DNA from: Bacillota bacterium
Lineage (GTDB): Bacteria; Bacillota; Clostridia; Lachnospirales; Lachnospiraceae
Direction: 5' to 3'
DNA: 64,000 nt
Assembly: GCA_023439125.1 (NCBI GenBank)
Contig: JAEXOU010000009.1
Location: 124,001 to 188,000, forward strand
The notes beneath the pieces were generated by a model. The model did not search any database. It was not told the DNA's origin and worked only from the letters and a program-made list of their open reading frames with translations. How positions within the stretch are numbered: position 1 is the first letter of the stretch; every line of letters starts with the position of its first letter. The position numbers were made by a program, and so were the translations under genes. Below are positions 17,712 to 26,815 of this stretch, piece after piece.

Positions 17712-17939
17712 TGCTTTTCACCATCATTTTGCATAAGGAAAATAGTGAGTATGTGATGTCAAATATAGTTTATACATGACACGCTCTCGCTTGAATGAAG
17801 TTCGTAGCGGTACATAAGGCCCTAAAATACAGGGCCTAAGTACCGACGACTTCATACAGTCATTAATAAACTATATGTGACATCACATTTTATCAAGTTT
17901 ATTGATATGCAAAATGATGGGTATAAGAAGCAAAAAAAG
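17702..17939. repeat. Palindromic element beta, full copy in the pheST leader
   Basis: Three nested inverted repeats make a 238-base near-palindrome. The outer arms are about 17702-17733 and 17907-17939. The middle arms are about 17751-17773 and 17866-17886. The inner arms are about 17795-17827 and 17831-17855, with GGCCCT and AGGGCC at the tip. The left outer arm includes the T tract of the T-box terminator and the right one an A tract, so they are complementary. A related half copy is at 36790-36865. Confidence 0.8.
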
Positions 17940-17980
17940 TCTGGCTCACGAAAAAATATTAAGAAAGTAGGAGTAATTTT

Positions 17981-19015
17981 ATGCAGGGATTAAATGAGAA
18001 TATGGATGCAATCAAGCAGGAAATTATGTCTAGTTTAGAACAGATGGATAGTTCGAAAGCTGTCTATGAGATGAGGAAAAAATATCTCGATTCCAAGACC
18101 GGAAAAATTGGTCTCTTAATGAAAGAAATGAGAAATATTGCACCAGAGGAGAGAGCAAATTACGGTAAAGGTGTGAATGAATTAAAGGAATGGGCTACAA
18201 ATTTCTTTAATGAGCTTGATGAAAAAGCGAAAGAAAAAGAATTACAGATGCGTTATGAATCAGAAAAACTTGATATTACGATGCCTGCTGTACAGACGGA
18301 ATGTGGAAATCTACATCCAGTTACTCAAGTAATCAATCAGTTGATTGATATTTTTGCTGGTATGGGCTTTGAAATATATGATGGAAAAGAAATTGAAACA
18401 GATTACTATAACTTTACTGCTTTAAATACACCTCAAGATCATCCGGCACGTGACATGCAGGATACGTTTTACTTATCCCCTGAGTTCCTTCTTCGTACAC
18501 AGACTTCTGCTGGACAAATTCATGTGATGGAAGCAAAACAACCTCCAATTAAGATTTTGTCTCCAGGAAAGGTATTCCGTTCGGATGATGATGCGACACA
18601 TTCTCCAATGTTTACACAGATGGAAGGACTTGTTGTTGACAAAAACATTACGCTTGGTGATTTAAAGGGTATGCTTGATGTATTTGTAAAGAAGGTATTC
18701 GGTGAAGGAACTACAACACGTTTAAGACCGTCTTATTTCCCATTTACGGAGCCTAGTGTTGAAGTTGACTGCAGTTGCTTTGAATGTGGTGGTAAAGGTT
18801 GTAAGCTTTGTAAGGGAACTGGCTGGATTGAAATTCTTGGAGCCGGAATTGTCAATAAGAAAGTACTTGAAAACTGTAACATTGATTCCAATGAATACAG
18901 CGGTCTTGCATTTGGTATTGGTATTGAACGTATTGCGATGCTCAAATATGGTATCAACAATATTAAGACATTATTCGAGTCTGATATGCGTGTACTAAAG
19001 CAAATCGATGATTAA
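17981..19015 (+). CDS. pheS: Phenylalanyl-tRNA synthetase alpha subunit
   Basis: PheS (344 residues, normal length) forms the alpha2-beta2 enzyme with PheT and charges tRNA-Phe. An N-terminal coiled coil (about 1-90) is followed by the class II catalytic core: FRSDDDATHSPMFTQMEG (motif 2, about 203-220) and AFGIGIERIAMLKYG (motif 3, about 309-323). A cysteine-rich insert (CSCFECGGKGCKLCKGTGW, about 264-282) is typical of bacterial PheS. GTAGGAG precedes the ATG. pheT starts 21 bases downstream. Expression is controlled by the T-box leader, and palindrome beta separates the leader from the gene. Confidence 0.97.
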   Translation: MQGLNENMDAIKQEIMSSLEQMDSSKAVYEMRKKYLDSKTGKIGLLMKEMRNIAPEERANYGKGVNELKEWATNFFNELDEKAKEKELQMRYESEKLDITMPAVQTECGNLHPVTQVINQLIDIFAGMGFEIYDGKEIETDYYNFTALNTPQDHPARDMQDTFYLSPEFLLRTQTSAGQIHVMEAKQPPIKILSPGKVFRSDDDATHSPMFTQMEGLVVDKNITLGDLKGMLDVFVKKVFGEGTTTRLRPSYFPFTEPSVEVDCSCFECGGKGCKLCKGTGWIEILGAGIVNKKVLENCNIDSNEYSGLAFGIGIERIAMLKYGINNIKTLFESDMRVLKQIDD

Positions 19016-19036
19016 GAAAGATAAAGGAGGCTTATT

Positions 19037-21457
19037 ATGTTAGTTCCATTGAGTTGGCTAAAGGAATATGTAGATATAAATGTAACTCCCGAAGAACTTG
19101 AAAAAAGATTATTTTCAAGTGGATTCGAGGTAGAAGAACTAATTGAAGTTGGTAAAGACATTAGTAATGTTGTTGTAGGTCTTGTAAAGGAATGTGAACG
19201 TATTCCTGATACGCATTTAAGCTTATGTCAAGTGGATGCTGGTGAACATGGAACATTTCAGGTTTGCTGTGGTGCAGATAACGTAAAAGCAGGTGGAAAG
19301 TTCCCTCTTGCATTGGTTGGAGCAAGTGTATATGCAACTGCGAAAGACCACAAGACAGTGGAAGGTGTTATGACAATTAAGAAGGGCAAGCTTCGCGGAT
19401 ATGAATCCTGTGGTATGCTTTGTTCTGGTGTTGAACTTGGTGTTAGTGAAAATATGTATCCAGGTGCAGGCTATAACGGGCTTGTAGTTTTACCAGAGGA
19501 TGCGACACCTGGATCGGACGTAAAACCAATCCTTGGTCTTGATGACTATATCTTTGATATTTCCATTACTGCAAATCGACCAGATTGCCAGAGTATCCTT
19601 GGAATTGCGCGTGAAGTTTCTGCAATTCTTGGTAATGAGCTGAAGATGCCAGCAACCGACTATACAGCTACTGATGTGACAAAAGAAGGATTCCAGGTGA
19701 CCGTAGATGCAACTGACCTTTGTCCACGTTATATGGCTCATTATGTATCCGATGTAAAGATTGGTGAATCACCTGCTTGGATGAAGAGAAGACTCGCTTT
19801 GGTTGGTTTAGACTCTATTTCTAATATCGTAGACATTACGAATTATGTATTAATGGAAATTGGTCAGCCAATGCACGCATTTGACGGAGCTTATATTGAA
19901 GGCAACGCAATTCATGTAAGACGCGCAAAAGAAGACGAGGAAATCGTTACTTTAGATTCACAAGAATATAAGTTAAATACGAATAATCTCGTAATTTGTG
20001 ATGGTGTAAAGCCAGTTGCGATTGCAGGTGTTATGGGTGGACTAAATTCAGAAATCCGTGACAATACAGCTTCAGTTATTTTTGAATCCGCAAAGTTTGC
20101 TCGTGATAATATTAGAAAAACTGCACGTGCGCTTGGTAAACGTACAGATGCTAGTGCAAGATTCGAAAAGGGTGTGGATGAATATTCCACAGTACTTGGT
20201 TTAAACCGTGCTCTTCACTTAGTGGAGGAGTTAGGTTGTGGTAAAGTATCTTCTACTCGTTTTGATGTTAACACTGGTAATTCCATTGAACCAAAAGAAA
20301 TGAAGGTTAGTATTCAAAAGATAAATAGTGTTCTTGGTATTCAGGTTCCAGATGACGAAATCGTTCGTATTATGACAAACCTTGATTTTGCTCCAGTAAT
20401 CAATGGGGATGAATTAACGATTCAGATTCCTGCTTACCGTGAAGATATTGAGGATTATCCTGATATCTCAGAAGAAGTAATTCGTATGTATGGTTATGAG
20501 CATGTAACACCAACCTTCCTACCAACAGCAAAGGTTACAATGGGTGGTCTTACCGATGCTCAGAAGAGAAAATTAAAGTTGAAAAAGACTTTATGTGGCA
20601 CTGGTGCTTATGAATGTATTCATTATTCATTCTTCTCACCAACTGACCTTGATTTATTAAGATATCCTGAGGATGCAGTTGAAAGAAAAGCAATCAGAAT
20701 CTTAAATCCAATCAATGAAGACCTTTCTCTTATGAGAACAACGCTTGCCGCTTCTATGTTAAATGCGATTGCACGTAATGAGAAGAGAGGAAATATGGAA
20801 GGAAGATTATTCGAAATCGCTAGTATCTTCTTACCAAAAGAACTTCCATTAACAGAATATCCAGATGAGCATGAAGTACTTTGTGTTGGTTTATTTGGTG
20901 CAAAGGAAAACTTCTTTACGTTGAAAGGAATTGCTGAAACAGTTGCAGATAGCCTATGTTTAAAATTCACTTATGAAACATGTGAGAAAACCTTCTTACA
21001 CCCTTATCAGACAGCAGCAATTATGTGTGAAGGAATTCAGGTTGGTTATTTAGGAAAAGTTGCATATGATATTCAAGATAATCTTGATATGCCAGAGTCA
21101 GCTTACCTTATGGAAATTGATTTAGCGCTTGTTTCTCAATGGTTTGGTAAGAGACCAATGTTCACTCCACTTCCTAAATTTGCAGAAGAAAAGCGTGATC
21201 TTGCTTTATTAATGGATAAAGAAATCACTTGTGGTCAGGTGGAAGAAGCAATACAAGAGGCTTGTAACTATATTAAGAGTATTAAATTATTCGATGTATA
21301 TCAGGGAGCTCAGATTCCAGAAGATAAGAAGAGTATGGCATTTACAATTGAATTTACACCAAAGGATGAGGCGTTTGCAGCAGATTCCGTAGATGGTTTT
21401 GTAAAGAAGATTTTAAAGAACCTGAACAAGAAGCTTGCGATTGATCTTAGATCCTAA
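19037..21457 (+). CDS. pheT: Phenylalanyl-tRNA synthetase beta subunit
   Basis: PheT has 806 residues, the usual bacterial length. The order of domains is a short N-terminal segment (VPLSWLKEYVDI), a tRNA-binding/EMAP-like OB domain (about 40-155), the B3/B4 editing domain (about 205-400), the B5 domain (about 410-480), a catalytic-like core that lacks activity, and a C-terminal FDX-ACB anticodon-binding domain (about 712-806, starting PKFAEEKRDLALL). It is co-transcribed with pheS, with AAGGAGG 8 bases before the ATG. A terminator follows at 21536. Confidence 0.97.
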   Translation: MLVPLSWLKEYVDINVTPEELEKRLFSSGFEVEELIEVGKDISNVVVGLVKECERIPDTHLSLCQVDAGEHGTFQVCCGADNVKAGGKFPLALVGASVYATAKDHKTVEGVMTIKKGKLRGYESCGMLCSGVELGVSENMYPGAGYNGLVVLPEDATPGSDVKPILGLDDYIFDISITANRPDCQSILGIAREVSAILGNELKMPATDYTATDVTKEGFQVTVDATDLCPRYMAHYVSDVKIGESPAWMKRRLALVGLDSISNIVDITNYVLMEIGQPMHAFDGAYIEGNAIHVRRAKEDEEIVTLDSQEYKLNTNNLVICDGVKPVAIAGVMGGLNSEIRDNTASVIFESAKFARDNIRKTARALGKRTDASARFEKGVDEYSTVLGLNRALHLVEELGCGKVSSTRFDVNTGNSIEPKEMKVSIQKINSVLGIQVPDDEIVRIMTNLDFAPVINGDELTIQIPAYREDIEDYPDISEEVIRMYGYEHVTPTFLPTAKVTMGGLTDAQKRKLKLKKTLCGTGAYECIHYSFFSPTDLDLLRYPEDAVERKAIRILNPINEDLSLMRTTLAASMLNAIARNEKRGNMEGRLFEIASIFLPKELPLTEYPDEHEVLCVGLFGAKENFFTLKGIAETVADSLCLKFTYETCEKTFLHPYQTAAIMCEGIQVGYLGKVAYDIQDNLDMPESAYLMEIDLALVSQWFGKRPMFTPLPKFAEEKRDLALLMDKEITCGQVEEAIQEACNYIKSIKLFDVYQGAQIPEDKKSMAFTIEFTPKDEAFAADSVDGFVKKILKNLNKKLAIDLRS

Positions 21458-21535
21458 TAAGATAAAGGGACTATAATATTTTACATTAGAACCTTTTTGC
21501 ATAAAACTTCTAGGAGGAATGAGTTAATTAATAAG

Positions 21536-21558
21536 AAGTGATGAAACACCACTTTTTT
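21536..21558 (+). terminator. pheST terminator
   Basis: AAGTGATG (21536-21543) pairs with CACCACTT (21547-21554), with one mismatch, and a T run follows. Longer flanking arms (AATGAGTTAA and TTAACTCATT) enclose it. Confidence 0.7.
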
Positions 21559-21641
21559 GTGCTGATTTACGATTTGTTTCCTTAACTCATTGGAGTATAT
21601 TAGTAATATATTATTAATAATTCTAGAGGAGGGTGAAAGGA

Positions 21642-21938
21642 ATGCAGAATGGATTAGTAAATCGCTATTTGTGTGAATTTGAGAGTGAACTTAGTGGTCT
21701 TTCGACTTCAGAGAAGAAAGAGATTGTTGAAGACATTCGTAATCAAATTAAAGAAAAGCAATTAACTAGTAATCTACCAATAAGTATTATTATTGATTCA
21801 TTAGGCTCTCCCAAAGAACTAGCAGAATCATATGGCATAAAAACAAATAAGTTTGGTCATTCCTATACTCCTCAAAATATAATGGAATCTTTTGCTTATT
21901 ATGGTACAGTTAGTCGAAGTTCATCTCGAAAAAAGTAA
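21642..21938 (+). CDS. Small HAAS/DUF1700-like protein
   Basis: The 98-residue protein reads RYLCEFESELSGLSTSEKKEIVEDI and then SLGSPKELAESYG. This is the helical HAAS (DUF1700-like) signalling motif, which in longer proteins precedes membrane segments and acts as an anti-sigma or partner-binding helix bundle. This protein has only the HAAS part and no membrane helix. GAGGAGGG (21626-21633) is best spaced for ATG 21642 rather than GTG 21633. No PadR-type regulator, the common partner, is adjacent. Palindrome copy B begins 33 bases downstream. Confidence 0.7.
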   Translation: MQNGLVNRYLCEFESELSGLSTSEKKEIVEDIRNQIKEKQLTSNLPISIIIDSLGSPKELAESYGIKTNKFGHSYTPQNIMESFAYYGTVSRSSSRKK

Positions 21939-21970
21939 AAGAGCGTAAGTGAGGATCGGGTTTCTATTAA

Positions 21971-22348
21971 GGGTTGTTGCATAATGCAACAACCCTGTTT
22001 GCTAGGTGTTTGTGATTTTTAACTATGAAAAAGTGTTTTGCTTGCAAAACACTCGCGCCAAGCGCGGTCGTGTAAGCGACATCTTCCTATCGCGCTTGTG
22101 TGCATCATAGCGTCCTTCCTTTTGGACGTTTTTTTATTTCATAGGGAAGTTCAAAGAACTTTCCTATGAAATGAAAAAGAAAGAGTACACATGTATATTT
22201 TCTACGGCGCGCTACGCTCACAAGCCCACAAAGAGCATGTGGGACTTGTAAGGCCTCCGAAAATATACATGTGTACTCTTTCTTCGGGATAGGAGGTGAA
22301 ATCTCAAACGCTAATAAAGTTGCGAGGGTTACATTATGCAACAGCCCC
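21971..22348 (+). repeat. Composite palindromic element (gamma + alpha copy B)
   Basis: The left end is a perfect hairpin GGGTTGTTGCAT/ATGCAACAACCC (21971-21995) and the right end is TGCAACAGCCCC (22337-22348), matching the alpha ends. The left half holds a gamma unit: hairpins at about 22031-22050 and 22060-22098, a terminator-like CGTCC/GGACG + T7 at 22111-22135, and a 17-bp palindrome at 22136-22172. The right half is alpha: perfect 23-bp arms (22179-22201 and 22260-22282) around the CAAGCCCACA/TGTGGGACTTG core hairpin. Confidence 0.85.
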
Positions 22349-22442
22349 TTAGATTCGTTAATTTTACAATATTGAAAAAATACAAAAAAAGGAATAAAAT
22401 AGAAGAAATAAGTAGATGACTGATTAATCAAAGGGGGATGAA

Positions 22443-23363
22443 ATGGTAGAGTGGAAAATTGGTAAAAGTTGTTTGGCAGGCTATACATTAATGATACAGT
22501 GCTTGGAAAATGTGAAAACTCTTGACGGAGATAATGAAGAAACATACCAGGTGGTTTTGTTTAAGAAGGGTACTGCTATAATGAATGTAAATGGTAAGAG
22601 CATTGCCATTACGTCGCCATGTGTATTTTGTCTTAACGAAAGAGATAAGGTTATAATGAAAAACGAAAACAGCGATTACGAAATGGATGTCATATATTTT
22701 CATCCGAGTGTTGTAAACCATCTCTTTAATTGTGATAATGTGGTAGTGGGGGATTTTAATGAAGATTGGACAACTTCTGTAGTTCAAGATCGAGTTTTGT
22801 TACTTCCTTTTTTTGATAGAATCATACCACATGGTGGTATTTTAAGCGTTGAAGTCAGTACATTTAACAGGATACTCTTGTTATTTGATAAACTTAAAAA
22901 TCAGTTACGTAGTGAAGAAGATGGTTATTGGCCTTGTAGAAGCCGATCTTATCTCATTGAAATGCTCATTATTCTACAAATGCGATATATTGACAACTCA
23001 ACTTCTGAGGAGTTTTTGGAATTAAATGAATCACAAAAGGAAATGGAGGATGTATTAGAGTTTATACATTCTAACTATTCAAGCAAAGTAACCATTGAAT
23101 TAATAACAAAGCAATTTAATATAAATCGTAACTCATTAAATGAGCGTTTCACGAAGCTTACTGGATATACCCCTATATCCTACTTGATTGTACATAGGTT
23201 GAAAGTAGCAGAAAGTCTTCTTGTAAATACGCAAGTTCCTGTCTATGAAATATGTGAGCGAGTTGGTTTTAGTGAGTTAAGCAATTTTATGAAAAGCTTT
23301 AAGAAAAAATATGGTTATACTCCTGCTAATTATCGAACACTCTTTACAACGATGGTACATTAA
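22443..23363 (+). CDS. AraC-family transcriptional regulator
   Basis: The 306-residue protein has an N-terminal sensor domain of beta strands (VLFKKGTAIMNVNGKSIAI) and a C-terminal AraC double HTH beginning near 205 (VTIELITKQFNINRNSLNERFTKLTG). The second HTH (VPVYEICERVGFSELSNFMKSFKKKYGYTPANYR) is at about 263-296. AAAGGGGG precedes the ATG. The secreted hydrolase gene at 23503 follows 139 bases later in the same direction and may be its target. The inducer is unknown. Confidence 0.85.
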   Translation: MVEWKIGKSCLAGYTLMIQCLENVKTLDGDNEETYQVVLFKKGTAIMNVNGKSIAITSPCVFCLNERDKVIMKNENSDYEMDVIYFHPSVVNHLFNCDNVVVGDFNEDWTTSVVQDRVLLLPFFDRIIPHGGILSVEVSTFNRILLLFDKLKNQLRSEEDGYWPCRSRSYLIEMLIILQMRYIDNSTSEEFLELNESQKEMEDVLEFIHSNYSSKVTIELITKQFNINRNSLNERFTKLTGYTPISYLIVHRLKVAESLLVNTQVPVYEICERVGFSELSNFMKSFKKKYGYTPANYRTLFTTMVH

Positions 23364-23502
23364 TATTTTGGGTGCAATGGATAAAGTCGTGAAGATATGC
23401 CATATTTGAATGACTAATTACTATTTCTCCTCTAAGAGTTTTGGATTATCTTAATAGTACAAGGAACTTATAAAGATTATCTTAAAAGAGGAGGTTAATG
23501 TT

Positions 23503-24207
23503 ATGAAAAAGAAAGGAATTAAAGCTTTAGTAATTGTATTATTGTTAACAATTTTTACAGGTAGTGCTGTATACGCAGCTAAATGTGTGGTAAAAAAAAC
23601 GGAGCCTTATCTAACATTAGAACAAGATGTTTTATACCCAGCTAATATGGTTGAGGGTCAAAAGTATCCAGTAGTATTTATGGCTCATAATGGTTATGCA
23701 GATAAGTCTGCTTGGGGAGATTTTCCTGAAGATATTGCTGATGCTGGATTCTTTACAGTTAATATCACATGGAATGCTTGGGACGCATCGAACGTTGAAA
23801 GTGCAATCAATTATACACTTGAGAAGTATGCTGATGTTATCGATAAAGATAGAGTAGTATTTCTTGGTGGTTGCCATGGTGGAAAAGATTTTCTTGACAT
23901 TTTGGTCAAAGAGAATAAACCATATACAGTAAAAACTGCTGTTCTTCTATCTGTATCAGAAATTGATGATGCAGTTAAAAACTCACAGAAGGAAGGCCAT
24001 GTTCCAATGCTAGTTTATTATTCAAAAAATGATCAATATGGCTTAACAGATATATCGAAGCAGTTTGCAGAAGAGATTGTTACAAAACCTTGCAAGATTA
24101 AGCCACAAGAGGATCCTGCTCATGGTAATGAGATGGTAACGAATAGTAGCAATAAAGATGTTGTAAGAAAAGGAATTATTGGTTGGATGAAGCAATATAC
24201 GAAATAA
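23503..24207 (+). CDS. Secreted alpha/beta-hydrolase with a Cys nucleophile
   Basis: The 234-residue protein starts MKKKGIKALVIVLLL and has a predicted signal-peptide cleavage after about AVYAA (residues 22-26). The alpha/beta-hydrolase core shows PVVFMAHNGYADK (oxyanion region), FLGGCHGGKDF (nucleophile elbow G-x-C-x-G, about residues 124-134), YYSKNDQYG (acid) and EDPAHGNEM (histidine). A cysteine in place of serine is the dienelactone-hydrolase arrangement. The substrate is unknown; an ester or lactone is plausible. AGAGGAGG precedes the ATG, and a bidirectional terminator lies behind it. Confidence 0.8.
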   Translation: MKKKGIKALVIVLLLTIFTGSAVYAAKCVVKKTEPYLTLEQDVLYPANMVEGQKYPVVFMAHNGYADKSAWGDFPEDIADAGFFTVNITWNAWDASNVESAINYTLEKYADVIDKDRVVFLGGCHGGKDFLDILVKENKPYTVKTAVLLSVSEIDDAVKNSQKEGHVPMLVYYSKNDQYGLTDISKQFAEEIVTKPCKIKPQEDPAHGNEMVTNSSNKDVVRKGIIGWMKQYTK

Positions 24208-24281
24208 TTTTTACCTTGTTGTATCAATCTAGCTATGTTATACACTAACAATTAGTAGGTATATTTTGTAAATAACTTCAA

Positions 24282-24320
24282 AAAAATCGCTGTAGCATAG
24301 AGCTTAACAGCGATTTTTTT
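24282..24320. terminator. Bidirectional terminator
   Basis: AAAAATCGCTGT (ending 24293) pairs with ACAGCGATTTTT (from 24306), flanked by A and T tracts, between convergent genes. It can serve both strands. Confidence 0.9.
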
Positions 24321-24322
24321 GA

Positions 24323-26482
24323 TTATCGCATCATAAGACGCGAACCATTGTATGGAAGAAGGCTATCTTCTGTGAAGCTAGCTCGAAAATTAAAGATTCC
24401 TGCATAGCCTTTATTATCCCAAGCACCACCATAGGTCAGAACATACGTGACGTCTGGTTCGCCTGAATTGTACCATGCATCACAGTAAAAAGTGTTGATC
24501 AGAGCACCATTACCTATCTCACAAGGGAACATAATCAGTGGATTTTCTGGATCAAAGCCCATTTTTTTAACAACTATATCGGTTGGATTACCAAATTGTT
24601 TGGCAGATAGTTGTACTTTTTGAATTGGTAGAGGAATATCAATTTTTTTCGTCTCTCCTGTTGGATAAGTGATATAGAGTTCATTATTCAAAACAAAACA
24701 GGAATCTAAGAATATTGAAATATTACCCCATAAATTCTCAATATGTCGATATTTAAAGGAATAGTGTCCTGGTGTTCCCAACACAGCGCCAGTATGATAC
24801 TTAATACCATTCGTTTTACCATTTTTACATGGAATACAGGTAATTCCAGTTTCATGTTCGACAATATCAATTGGTGACCCTGTAAAGTGAATTTCCAACA
24901 TACGATTTTTTAATTCTATTATGTCCGTAATTTGGCGTTGAAACTTTTTCGGAATATTCCGATACTCTTTCCAATTATTAAGTATTGATATAGAGTCGCC
25001 CACACGGAATCGTCTTGTAACATTCGTATCACGAACGAAAATATGGTTCGTTGCATTCTCTGATTTCATTGCGTAACAAGAAGTTGTTTTGTCATTTAGC
25101 ATATATGGAAGGACCACATTACCCGTAAATAAGGACTGTGAATCCAAAAGAGCTGTTTCGACCAAAAATAGTCGTTGAATCGTAAGAATCATAAGTAAGT
25201 CACATTCCTTAATTGAACTTTCTTTTGGAATTAGCTCATGGATTTTTTTTAGTGATAATTTTGCAACGGGATATGATTTATGTGTGCTAGTAAGCATTTT
25301 CTTTTGTAAACTTGAATGATAAGCAGCAATATAGATGTGTTCTAATTCACCGTCCTTAGTTATAAAGGATGGGTCCAGAACAAAACCATCAGCGGGTTTC
25401 CCACTAATCCAAAGGTAATCATAATCATCAATGATTTCACGTTTGGTGTAGAACTTTGGTATTTCAACCATAACATCACCTACACTACCATCACGTTTAA
25501 ATTCTTTGGAAGATTTATATGTTATCTTGCGTTCACCATTCGAATCTTCTAAAACTGCGCAAATACGGATGTCGGACCAAGGATAAATATGATCGAAATC
25601 ATTTGCATATGGAGTAAGATTGTCATTATCCACGGTAGCATTAAAATGCAAACCTTTGGCATCTCCGACACGCTCACAAACTGGATTACGGTCTTTTGTA
25701 TTATAGCGAATCCCATAAATTCCTGTGGCTTTCTTCTTAGGAGTTAAATTGGTATAACTTACTTCAAACTCGATCGGAGAATCTGAGATCACAGAGAGTG
25801 TACATCCTACCGACATCCCAATGGATGGTAGAGTCAGTGGGGTCTTGTCATTATCCTTATTCATATACCAAGTTCCATTTTCATAGCTAATTGTACATTC
25901 TGCCTCGCAAGAAGGAAGTAAAATCTCGTTCATATGAAATTGCTCATAGCTAGTTGGGATTTTACCATACTCAATCTGTAGACGTTCATCAAGACATTCA
26001 GAATCAGGATCGGAAAGACATGCAAAAAAAACTCTGGCGTATGCTGCATTCTCAGGAATATCAATTTTTGAAAATGTTCGATCGGGAGATACGTTAGTTT
26101 TAGCATTAAAATCAGGAGAAACATAATTACAAGGAAGAATTACTTCGTCTGCTGTTTTAAACTGCCATACACTGCGATTATGTGCAGTACCACTAAGAAC
26201 AAGGCTCTTCCCTTTTAAAGGTAGGACAGGGAACCACTGTGTTGTTCGATAGTTACTTGATTTGGCTTTGTGGAGTTTAGAATCACGATTACTTAAATAT
26301 CCTTGTACAAATTGTCCATTATATAGGTTTTTTTCTTGAATTAATAGCTTTAAATGTTTTACTTCATCCTGGCATGGTTTGATATAAAATGAAACAGTGT
26401 CAGGAGATTTTATGACTAAATGATTGTACTCAAAAGTATTATTTTCTTTCAAAAGTTTCTTGAATTTGCGAAATAGGCTCAT
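24323..26482 (-). CDS. Phage-tail-like / surface adhesin-like protein
   Basis: The 719-residue protein has no signal peptide or membrane helix. Around residues 150-185 it carries IPENAAYARVFF...LQIEYGKIPTSYEQF, a carbohydrate-binding-like module frequent in tail fibres. From about 265 to 400 it carries GIRYNTKDRNPVCERVGDAKG, DHIYPWSDIRICA, GDVMVEIPKFY and a GFVLDPSF...YIAAY block. I recognise that block from receptor-binding and tail proteins of Firmicute phages (consensus FDNIYPWS, VMVEIPKF, GF.LHPAF). No other phage genes are nearby, so this is an orphan. Its reading frame is intact and starts behind a plausible site (AAGGAAG). A role in surface attachment or a domesticated tail protein is inferred. 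Confidence 0.55.
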   Translation of the reverse strand: MSLFRKFKKLLKENNTFEYNHLVIKSPDTVSFYIKPCQDEVKHLKLLIQEKNLYNGQFVQGYLSNRDSKLHKAKSSNYRTTQWFPVLPLKGKSLVLSGTAHNRSVWQFKTADEVILPCNYVSPDFNAKTNVSPDRTFSKIDIPENAAYARVFFACLSDPDSECLDERLQIEYGKIPTSYEQFHMNEILLPSCEAECTISYENGTWYMNKDNDKTPLTLPSIGMSVGCTLSVISDSPIEFEVSYTNLTPKKKATGIYGIRYNTKDRNPVCERVGDAKGLHFNATVDNDNLTPYANDFDHIYPWSDIRICAVLEDSNGERKITYKSSKEFKRDGSVGDVMVEIPKFYTKREIIDDYDYLWISGKPADGFVLDPSFITKDGELEHIYIAAYHSSLQKKMLTSTHKSYPVAKLSLKKIHELIPKESSIKECDLLMILTIQRLFLVETALLDSQSLFTGNVVLPYMLNDKTTSCYAMKSENATNHIFVRDTNVTRRFRVGDSISILNNWKEYRNIPKKFQRQITDIIELKNRMLEIHFTGSPIDIVEHETGITCIPCKNGKTNGIKYHTGAVLGTPGHYSFKYRHIENLWGNISIFLDSCFVLNNELYITYPTGETKKIDIPLPIQKVQLSAKQFGNPTDIVVKKMGFDPENPLIMFPCEIGNGALINTFYCDAWYNSGEPDVTYVLTYGGAWDNKGYAGIFNFRASFTEDSLLPYNGSRLMMR

Positions 26483-26555
26483 CTTATCTTCCTTTTATCT
26501 GTAGAGTTAATGGTTATTGATAAATTATATTGAAATGTAGCATATATTATCAAAA

Positions 26556-26576
26556 AGACGTATCTGTGAAACGTCT
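26556..26576. other. Small hairpin in the intergenic region before the chemoreceptor
   Basis: AGACGT (26556-26561) and ACGTCT (26571-26576) form a short inverted repeat in the 333-base gap between divergent genes. It could be an operator. The rest of the gap contains only the chemoreceptor promoter. Confidence 0.35.
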
Positions 26577-26734
26577 ATGGGTAATAAGTTACCACAATGT
26601 GGTATGAAAAGCAAGACGAATGTAAATGGTGTTAATGATGTAGCTACAAAGTATGTCGGAATAAAGTCTGATAAATAGATAGAAATAGTTAAATTTTACA
26701 AAAATAAGTATATTTATGGATTAATTAACTAATA

Positions 26735-26763
26735 TTGACGAATAATATAAAAAAAGGTATAAT
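26735..26763 (+). promoter_or_regulatory. Chemoreceptor gene promoter
   Basis: TTGACG (26735-26740) and TATAAT (26758-26763) are separated by 17 bases, 53 bases ahead of the ATG. Confidence 0.85.
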
Positions 26764-26815
26764 TAATTTAAGAAATTAACTAGAGAAAAAATCATATTTA
26801 TGGGAGGGATCACTT

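Noticed and set aside
22105..22545. Minus-strand 146-codon frame
   Set aside because: It runs through the palindromic element and into the AraC gene; similar frames occur in other alpha copies (30257-30578, 47445-47762) as by-products of the repeat.
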